This document shows, in pieces, positions 6,141 to 11,330 of a DNA stretch of 11,330 bases. The stretch lies in contig JACMJD010000715.1 of the NCBI GenBank assembly GCA_014380825.1, positions 1 to 11,330 of the forward strand, in the 5' to 3' direction. Made by a program: the position numbers and the translations under genes. The notes beneath the pieces are model-generated. The model saw only the letters and a program-made list of their open reading frames with translations, had not been told where the DNA came from and searched no databases. Source of the DNA: Phycisphaerae bacterium (GTDB taxonomy: Bacteria > Planctomycetota > Phycisphaerae > Tepidisphaerales > Tepidisphaeraceae). How positions within the stretch are numbered: the stretch's first letter is position 1; every line of letters starts with the position of its first letter.

Positions 6141-7978
6141 CGGACACGGCAACGCGATCTCGCGACGTCGCCGCGCCGACGGCCGGCCGCGAGCTGATGC
6201 TGGGATGCGCATTGTTCGTGATGACGCTCACTGTGTTCAGCCCGTCGCTGTGGAACGGCTTCATCTGGGACGATAACGACCACCTGGATCGAAACATCCA
6301 TCTGTATGATAGCCTTGACGTGCTCTCGATCTGGACGGTCATCGGTGCAACCCCGCAGTTTTATCCCGTCGTCTTCTCGTCGTTCTGCCTGGAGTACCGA
6401 ATCTGGGGTTTGCGGGCGATGGGGTATCACCTCGACAACATGCTGATCCAGGCGGCATCCGCCGTGCTGCTGTGGCGATTGCTGCGGCGGTTGGGGATGG
6501 GCGGGGCGTGGGTTGCGGCGGCGGTGTTCGCAATTCATCCGGTGCAGGTCGAAACCGTCGCGTGGATCAGCGAGCGGAAGAACCTGTTATGCGGCCTGTT
6601 TTCGATCCTCTCGGCGCACGCGTACATCCGCTTTGCCATGCCCGAACTGCACGACAACGCCACTGCGCGCGGGCAACGCACAGGCAACGTCGCCCCGTAC
6701 CTGGCATCGTTCGCGGTGTTTTGTCTGGCGATGTTCGCCAAGACGGTCGCCTGTACGCTTCCGGCGACGTTTCTGCTGTTGATCTGGTGGAAACGAGGAC
6801 GCATCCGCATCCGCGACATCGGGCGCGTCGTACCGTTCTTCGTGGTGGGGATTGGCCTTGGCCTAATCACTGCGATCCTGGAGCGCGAGCAGATCGGTGC
6901 GATCGGCGGCGACTTCAACTTCGGTTGGCTTGACCGGTTCGGCATTGCAGGGCACGCCGTCTGGTTCTATGCGTACAAGCTTCTCTGGCCGGCACAACTG
7001 ATGTTCTTTTATCCGCGCTGGAACGTCGATGCAACGAGCGCGCCTTGGCGGCTTCTGTTTCCCGCATCCGCGATCGCGCTGGTGCTGTCGGTTTATATGC
7101 TCCGAAGCCGCATCGGACGCGGACCGATCGTGGCGCTGCTCTACTTCGGTGGGACGCTGCTGCCGGCGCTGTCCTTCGTCAACGTATACCCGATGCGGTT
7201 CTCGTTCGTTGCGGATCACTTTCAGTACCTCGCGTCACTGGGGATCATAGCGCTGGGCGTGGCGACGGTAGGGAATGTATTGAAGCGACTCAACGTTCCC
7301 GAGGTCACCCGAGGCGGCGCCGCGGGCCTGATTTTGCTGTCACTCGGCATCAGCGCCGTCGGCCAGCAGCGGATGTATCGCGATGCTCAGACGCTCTGGT
7401 CGCGGACGCTTGAACTGAATCCCAGCGCCTGGCTCGCCGCAAACAATCTGGCAGTCATCCATTTCAACAGCCGGCGCTACGATCAGGCGCTCGTATTTGC
7501 CGAGCAGGCCAACCGCCTCAAGCCCGACGAGCCGATGGTGCAGACCAACCTGGGCCTCGTCTATTCCGCGCTGGGCAGGAAGCTGGTCGCGCTCGACTGC
7601 TATCGCCGCGCCGCAACGGCGCAGCCATATTTTCTCGCGGCGCAGCGTCGGTACGGCGGACTGCTTCGCGAATTGGGTGAAGATCGTGAAGCCGAACGAG
7701 TTCTCCGCCGCGCTGTCGCGCTTACGCCGATGGATCCCAGGGCCTACAACGAATTGACGACGCTGCTCGACCGCCAGGGGCGCTTCGACGATGCGATCGT
7801 CCTGCTGCGCGGCGCCACGCGTTCGACTCAGGACCTCGGGGTGCGGATGAATCTCGCCATCGTGCTCGGAAAACGTGGCGACGAAGCTGCGGCGGCCGAA
7901 GTATTGGCGGGTATCCTGCGTGATGATCCGGAACACGAGCGGGCGCGCCTGATGCTCGGACAACTTCGATCAAAGTGA
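6137..7978 (+). CDS. TMTC-like membrane glycosyltransferase (GT-C fold) with C-terminal TPRs
   Basis: A 613-residue polytopic protein with about ten membrane segments in residues 18-410 and a TPR tail from about 413 to 610. The first extracytoplasmic loop carries [10 protein letters not shown] (39-48), the acidic motif expected of a GT-C enzyme using a lipid-linked sugar. [16 protein letters not shown] (134-149) and [12 protein letters not shown] (358-369) are hallmarks of bacterial TMTC/DUF1736-type proteins. TPR units include [13 protein letters not shown] (431-443), [11 protein letters not shown] (471-481) and [17 protein letters not shown] (537-553). Such proteins are thought to transfer sugars to proteins or glycans on the outer face of the membrane, but the substrate is unknown. 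The GTG start at 6137 is preferred over the in-frame ATG at 6038: GGAG lies 6 bases upstream and GTG overlaps the upstream stop as GTGA, implying translational coupling to the exported phosphoesterase. Its 3' end overlaps convergent nuoB by 9 bases. Confidence 0.88.
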   Translation: MTDTATRSRDVAAPTAGRELMLGCALFVMTLTVFSPSLWNGFIWDDNDHLDRNIHLYDSLDVLSIWTVIGATPQFYPVVFSSFCLEYRIWGLRAMGYHLDNMLIQAASAVLLWRLLRRLGMGGAWVAAAVFAIHPVQVETVAWISERKNLLCGLFSILSAHAYIRFAMPELHDNATARGQRTGNVAPYLASFAVFCLAMFAKTVACTLPATFLLLIWWKRGRIRIRDIGRVVPFFVVGIGLGLITAILEREQIGAIGGDFNFGWLDRFGIAGHAVWFYAYKLLWPAQLMFFYPRWNVDATSAPWRLLFPASAIALVLSVYMLRSRIGRGPIVALLYFGGTLLPALSFVNVYPMRFSFVADHFQYLASLGIIALGVATVGNVLKRLNVPEVTRGGAAGLILLSLGISAVGQQRMYRDAQTLWSRTLELNPSAWLAANNLAVIHFNSRRYDQALVFAEQANRLKPDEPMVQTNLGLVYSALGRKLVALDCYRRAATAQPYFLAAQRRYGGLLRELGEDREAERVLRRAVALTPMDPRAYNELTTLLDRQGRFDDAIVLLRGATRSTQDLGVRMNLAIVLGKRGDEAAAAEVLAGILRDDPEHERARLMLGQLRSK

Positions 7979-8539
7979 TCGGCCACCGAGCGTGATTGGG
8001 ACACCCACCGGTTGCGGCGCAGGTTTGTAATCCGGTTGAACCGCGAGTTGTAGCGGTCTGCGCTGTCCGCTCGGAGGGAGTCCTTCGTTGTCGATGATGC
8101 GCTGGATCGCCATGATCCCTTCGATCAGCGTTTCCGGGCGCGGGGGGCAGCCGGGGACGTAGACATCCACGGGCATGAACTGATCTACACCCTGGATCGT
8201 GGCGTACGCGTCGAACACGCCGCCGGTGCTGGCGCAGGCGCCCATGCTGATGACCCACTTTGGCTCAGTCATCTGCTGATAAATATGCTGAAGGACCGGC
8301 ATCATTTTGATCGTGACGCGCCCGGCGACGATCATCAGATCGGACTGCCGCGGGCTGAAGCGCATCGCTTCGGCGCCGAATCTCGCCAGGTCATATCGCG
8401 AGGACGCCGTGGCCATCAGCTCGATGCCGCAGCAGGCGGTCGCAAACGGCATCGGCCAGAGCGAGCTGCGCCGCGACCAGTTGACGACTTTTTTCAACTG
8501 CGTGGTGAGGATGTTGTCGGGCAGTAACTGCGTATCCAT
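7970..8539 (-). CDS. nuoB: NADH-quinone oxidoreductase subunit B (complex I)
   Basis: A 189-residue peripheral-arm subunit that holds iron-sulfur cluster N2, which passes electrons to quinone at the membrane interface. The four cluster ligands are present: the tandem C36-C37 in ATACCGIE, C102 in MGACASTGG, and C131 in [29 protein letters not shown] (49-68) and IVAGRVT are also diagnostic. Length is normal for the family, with a Pro-rich C-terminal tail. The ATG at 8539 has no ribosome binding site, but a TTGTTC/TATGAT promoter ends 9 bases before it, so a nearly leaderless mRNA is likely. The upstream neighbour on the same strand is a glycosyltransferase, then nuoA; no nuoC follows, and the gene ends in a 9-base convergent overlap with the TPR glycosyltransferase. 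Other complex I genes must lie elsewhere. Confidence 0.97.
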   Translation of the reverse strand: MDTQLLPDNILTTQLKKVVNWSRRSSLWPMPFATACCGIELMATASSRYDLARFGAEAMRFSPRQSDLMIVAGRVTIKMMPVLQHIYQQMTEPKWVISMGACASTGGVFDAYATIQGVDQFMPVDVYVPGCPPRPETLIEGIMAIQRIIDNEGLPPSGQRRPLQLAVQPDYKPAPQPVGVPITLGGRSL

Positions 8540-8548
8540 GACAGCGCG

Positions 8549-8577
8549 ATCATAGATCGGGAATGACTAATGAACAA
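8549..8577 (-). promoter_or_regulatory. Candidate nuoB promoter giving a nearly leaderless mRNA
   Basis: On the minus strand TTGTTC (8572-8577) and TATGAT (8549-8554) are separated by an optimal 17 bases. The -10 matches consensus at five of six positions and the -35 at three. Transcription would begin about 3 bases before the nuoB ATG, which agrees with the absence of a Shine-Dalgarno sequence. It occupies the 55-base gap after the glycosyltransferase stop, so nuoB could be expressed independently of it. Confidence 0.45.
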
Positions 8578-8594
8578 ATCCGGCTCGTCACTGG

Positions 8595-11204
8595 TTACTT
8601 ATCGATCGGCGAGGTGGTTGGCGCGGTGGCCGGAACTGTCGTCGGAACTGTTGTCGGCGGCGCGCTCGCGTTCTTCACATAAACGCGCCGGCGGATTGTC
8701 ATGATATCTCGCCAAGTCCAGTGATCCCGGGCGTAGAACAGTTCCTCGGGGCCCTCGCGTTGCCAATTCGGGCCGAGCGCGGCCAGCGTTTTGTCGGTCG
8801 GGTCGCTCTTGCCTAGGTCGATGCTGTCCCAGACGATCAGCTTTGACAGCTTCGGACTCTTCGCAACATCGCTCTTAATCATTGTGGCGGACGATGTGAA
8901 CGACGGAAAGCGCGAATCGATGGGCGAGCCCATGCCGCGAATCTCATCGGGATGCGTGGGCGAGTTGGTCTGAACCGCCCAGTAGTATCGCGCCGTCGGC
9001 ATCGACAGCACGCCGGTGCCGGGCCCCAGGCCGGCCTGGGTTTGAGGTCGGCGGACGTTGTAATACATCTTGAGCGCGCCCCCGGTCGGACCGCCGTCGG
9101 ATGCGTTTTTCCGCCAGGCGATGGTGTCGGCCACCATTCGATCGACGGGCGGCTCGGTGCCGCCGAACACGCGCCCGCCGAACTGATACATGTTGACGAC
9201 CAGGAACACCACCACCGCCAGCGCGCGCACAGGGCGTGTCGGAAGTCGCAGGATCAAGATTGCGACGAGCACGAACAGCGCGGGGATGACCAATCCGAAA
9301 TAGCGCGGCATCCACATCGAGTCGTGGTTTTTCCAACCGCGCCCGCCGCTTTTCAGCAGGCTTGCGTCGAGATACGGATAGAAATCGCGGAATGCCGCGC
9401 ACAGGAAGAGGGTGATTAGCGCGATCGCGATCAACGCGCCCGCCTGTCTAAGTCGCGCGCGCCAGTTTGCTGCGCACACGGTGAAGCAGGTGATCGCGAT
9501 CACGATCATCGCGATCGCGATCAGCGGATGAAATTTCAGCCACGTGAACGAATCAACGGACCATTGCGCAATCGATGTCGCGCGAAACATCGTGGCGGAA
9601 TTCTCATCCGGCAATTTCGGCAGCGAACCCGCCGGATGCGAAACGAGATAAACCCCAAACGGCGGCAGCACGATCCAGAGCGACACATACAACATTCGCC
9701 GCCAGCCATGCGCGACCGTGAATTGATTTAACTCAGCCGCTTGCGGCTTAGCGCGCCAAGGCCAGCGCCACGGGAAGATGCCGAGCAGCAATGTGATTCC
9801 GATCGCGATGCAACCCCATTTAAGAAAGCGCAGCGTCGACGGTTTGATGATTTTCTCATCGTATTGCCCCTCTTCGCGCGACTTCACTTGATCGTTCGGC
9901 ACGTCGACGATCGAGCCGTCTTTCTTCGTCACTTTCCAGACGCGTCCCGCGCGATTCGCGTCGCCTTCAACGGTCGAGCCATCTTTCAGAAACAGCAGAT
10001 CGGTCGATCGTCGCGGCCATTCCCAGCCGGTTAGGAACGCGGTGGTGGCATACTGCACCTGCTCGCGCGGCGTGCGACCCTCGTTGTAATCCTTTACCCA
10101 TTGCAGGCCGCTGCCCATCCAACCGCGCTCGGTGATGCGCTGGGCGTATTTGTTGAAGACTCGAAAGTAGCCGTACGGGCCGATCATGAGTATCGCGAGT
10201 CCGAGGATGAATGCGCCCAGCGCTGGCACGCGAAAGCCGCGATAGAAGCGCGCGAGGAATTGCCAAGTCTTCGAAGCCGGAAGCAGTGGTGGAACCGAGC
10301 GCTGACGCGCGACATGCCAAGTGGTGCGTCCAATCCATTCACCGGGAATAGCAACTGCCGCCGCGGGTGTGAGCAGAACGGGCAAATGGCATTTCCAGTG
10401 CCCACACTTAGCGGTCAACACGATGATCAAGTCGATCGCAAGAATCAGCGCGCCGAGCGCATGCATGCCGACCATTACCGTGCCCGCGATGATCCAGCAC
10501 CACCATGGGATCATTCGGCGCGTGCGCAGCCACCACAGCAGCGCGGCCACGTGCAGCGTGACGAACAGCCAGGAATCCATGTACATCTTGGCGTCGCGCG
10601 AATAGTTCAGCAGATACGCGCTGAACGTCGTCAGCAGCGCCGCCATCAGCGCGACCGATTTGCGACCGGATAATTCGCGCGCCAGCCAGTACATCGCCGG
10701 GATCATCAGCGTGCCGCAGATGGCGGGAATCAGGCGCATCATGAACGGCGTCATTACCACCTGCTCGCTCTTGAGCAGGCGATGCGTCGGGACCAGGTCT
10801 TTCACCTCGACCTGCCCGTTCTTTCGCGGCCCGGTGCGCATGCGGCCAAACTCGTTGCCGCGCATGACGGCGGGCATTGAGACGACTTCGAATTTGCCCC
10901 AATACGGCAGGCCGTTCTTGATCCACCAGATTGCGTGATAATGCAGCGGCCCGAAGCCCGCCTCTTCGAGCGATTCAAGCAGTTCGACATATCGCGCGCT
11001 CGTTCGCGCGAAGGTGGCCGCCTCGTCAAACCAGATGGGTGGCTTCTCGAGAAACGAGAAGCGCATCACGCCGCCGATGACGATCAGCAGCAGCAGGGCA
11101 ATGATGTAGACGTGTCTTCGCAGGAATGAATCGCGGGCGGGGGGCGCAGCAGGTGTCGCAACCGGTTCAAGAACTTCGGCGACAACTGGCTCGGTCATGG
11201 TCAT
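8595..11204 (-). CDS. GT39/PMT-2-like polytopic glycosyltransferase with two loop insertions, between nuoA and nuoB
   Basis: An 869-residue membrane protein with about 12 transmembrane segments (the first 31-49, the last about 657-674). WFDEAATFARTS (58-69) in the first periplasmic loop is the GT-C acidic motif, with D60 and E61 as the likely catalytic pair. YSRDAKMYM (201-209) and MWMPRYFGLVIPAL (630-643) are further landmarks of the dolichyl/undecaprenyl-phosphate sugar transferase group (GT39, ArnT-like), so transfer from a polyprenyl-phosphate sugar is expected; the acceptor is unknown. It is longer than the usual 500-600 residues because of extra loops: about 104-150 before TM2, a soluble insert about 398-455 containing FLKDGSTVEGD and KDGSIVDVPNDQV, and a long C-terminal region (675-869) ending in a Thr/Pro-rich tail. 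The ATG at 11204 has a weak AGAAG site 5 bases upstream; an ATG two codons later is possible. It splits nuoA from nuoB. Confidence 0.85.
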   Translation of the reverse strand: MTMTEPVVAEVLEPVATPAAPPARDSFLRRHVYIIALLLLIVIGGVMRFSFLEKPPIWFDEAATFARTSARYVELLESLEEAGFGPLHYHAIWWIKNGLPYWGKFEVVSMPAVMRGNEFGRMRTGPRKNGQVEVKDLVPTHRLLKSEQVVMTPFMMRLIPAICGTLMIPAMYWLARELSGRKSVALMAALLTTFSAYLLNYSRDAKMYMDSWLFVTLHVAALLWWLRTRRMIPWWCWIIAGTVMVGMHALGALILAIDLIIVLTAKCGHWKCHLPVLLTPAAAVAIPGEWIGRTTWHVARQRSVPPLLPASKTWQFLARFYRGFRVPALGAFILGLAILMIGPYGYFRVFNKYAQRITERGWMGSGLQWVKDYNEGRTPREQVQYATTAFLTGWEWPRRSTDLLFLKDGSTVEGDANRAGRVWKVTKKDGSIVDVPNDQVKSREEGQYDEKIIKPSTLRFLKWGCIAIGITLLLGIFPWRWPWRAKPQAAELNQFTVAHGWRRMLYVSLWIVLPPFGVYLVSHPAGSLPKLPDENSATMFRATSIAQWSVDSFTWLKFHPLIAIAMIVIAITCFTVCAANWRARLRQAGALIAIALITLFLCAAFRDFYPYLDASLLKSGGRGWKNHDSMWMPRYFGLVIPALFVLVAILILRLPTRPVRALAVVVFLVVNMYQFGGRVFGGTEPPVDRMVADTIAWRKNASDGGPTGGALKMYYNVRRPQTQAGLGPGTGVLSMPTARYYWAVQTNSPTHPDEIRGMGSPIDSRFPSFTSSATMIKSDVAKSPKLSKLIVWDSIDLGKSDPTDKTLAALGPNWQREGPEELFYARDHWTWRDIMTIRRRVYVKNASAPPTTVPTTVPATAPTTSPIDK

Positions 11205-11247
11205 TCATACTTCTAGACGACGCAGACGAAATGGTCTCACCAATTTT

Positions 11248-11269
11248 CATTCTGCATTCTGCATTTCTG
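11248..11269. repeat. Short CATTCTG tandem repeat
   Basis: Two exact CATTCTG units (11248-11254, 11255-11261) and one variant, CATTTCTG (11262-11269), lie in the 70-base gap between nuoA and the glycosyltransferase. Just beside it 11229-11246 can fold as an imperfect 7-bp hairpin with a bulge, but it has no T tract in either useful direction, so I do not call it a terminator. No promoter is convincing in this gap, which leaves co-transcription with nuoA as the simplest view. Confidence 0.6.
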
Positions 11270-11274
11270 CGCGC

Positions 11275-11330
11275 CTAGTCCCACCGAAACACGCCTTTCC
11301 CCCAGGCGTATACGTAGGCGAGCAACAAGA
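11275..11330 (-). CDS. nuoA: NADH-quinone oxidoreductase subunit A, C-terminal end only
   Basis: The minus strand enters the window in an open frame and ends in TAG at 11275-11277. The last 17 residues, LLLAYVYAWGKGVFRWD, match the conserved C-terminus of NuoA/NdhC: a final membrane helix followed by a VYAW.KG...W tail. NuoA is a small three-helix subunit of the complex I membrane arm that contacts NuoB and NuoH near the quinone site. Only this tail is visible, so the call rests on one motif, but the presence of nuoB 2.7 kb downstream on the same strand supports it strongly. The rest of the gene and its promoter lie beyond the right edge. Confidence 0.8.
   Translation of the reverse strand, partial: LLLAYVYAWGKGVFRWD

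Noticed and set aside
7340..7963. 207-codon minus-strand frame
   Set aside because: Antisense to the TPR region of the glycosyltransferase, where the plus frame has clear TPR spacing. No motif in the minus translation.
8598..8660. Repeated GGAACTGTCGTC-like units suggesting a minisatellite
   Set aside because: They encode the Thr/Val/Pro tail of the GT39-like protein in frame; low-complexity coding explains them.
9421..9518. GCGATCGC palindromes like the cyanobacterial HIP1 element
   Set aside because: Two copies occur where the opposite strand encodes Ile-Ala repeats (ATC GCG codons) in membrane helices. Codon choice explains them; there is no sign of genome-wide enrichment to judge from here.
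10101..10673. 190-codon plus-strand frame
   Set aside because: Antisense to the central part of the GT39-like gene; low-complexity charged translation with no domain.
1..11330. Defence island, CRISPR array, phage or insertion-sequence content
   Set aside because: No regularly spaced repeats, transposase, integrase, nuclease-helicase or toxin-antitoxin motifs are seen. The only nuclease-fold protein is exported, which does not fit cytoplasmic defence.

Overview
The window looks like chromosomal DNA from a GC-rich planctomycete, most likely class Phycisphaerae near Tepidisphaerales. Three things suggest this: a secreted protein that joins autotransporter-type repeats, a duplicated GD.D.NG..DFDDYS.ID calcium motif and a C-terminal VPEP sorting tail; two large GT-C membrane glycosyltransferases, one with a TPR tail; and a stand-alone rpsR. 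The placement comes from protein flavour only and was not tested by a search.

Layout, left to right. (1) 1-2049, minus: a CASTOR/POLLUX-type ion channel whose frame is open to the left edge. (2) 2217-2495, minus: rpsR (ribosomal protein bS18) alone, with its own promoter and a strong intrinsic terminator between it and the channel gene. (3) 2750-4915, plus: secreted repeat/dockerin-like/PEP-CTERM protein, divergent from rpsR. (4) 4923-5075, minus: a 50-residue hydrophobic ORF, convergent with the secreted protein at a 7-base gap. (5) 5244-6140 and 6137-7978, plus: a two-gene operon of an exported endonuclease/exonuclease/phosphatase-fold protein and a TMTC-like membrane glycosyltransferase with TPRs, coupled by a GTGA stop/start overlap. 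(6) 7970-11330, minus: nuoB, an 869-residue GT39-like glycosyltransferase, and the C-terminal end of nuoA at the right edge.

The most unusual layout is the last one. Read in the direction of transcription it is nuoA, glycosyltransferase, nuoB, so two complex I genes that are normally adjacent are split by a 2.6 kb unrelated membrane-protein gene. nuoB appears to have its own promoter with almost no leader, and no nuoC follows it. I see no CRISPR, tRNA, rRNA, insertion sequence, integrase or toxin-antitoxin genes, and no convincing multi-gene defence system. No gene-free stretch exceeds 300 bases; the longest is 2496-2749 (two divergent promoters), then 2050-2216 (terminator and promoter) and 5076-5243 (promoters only).
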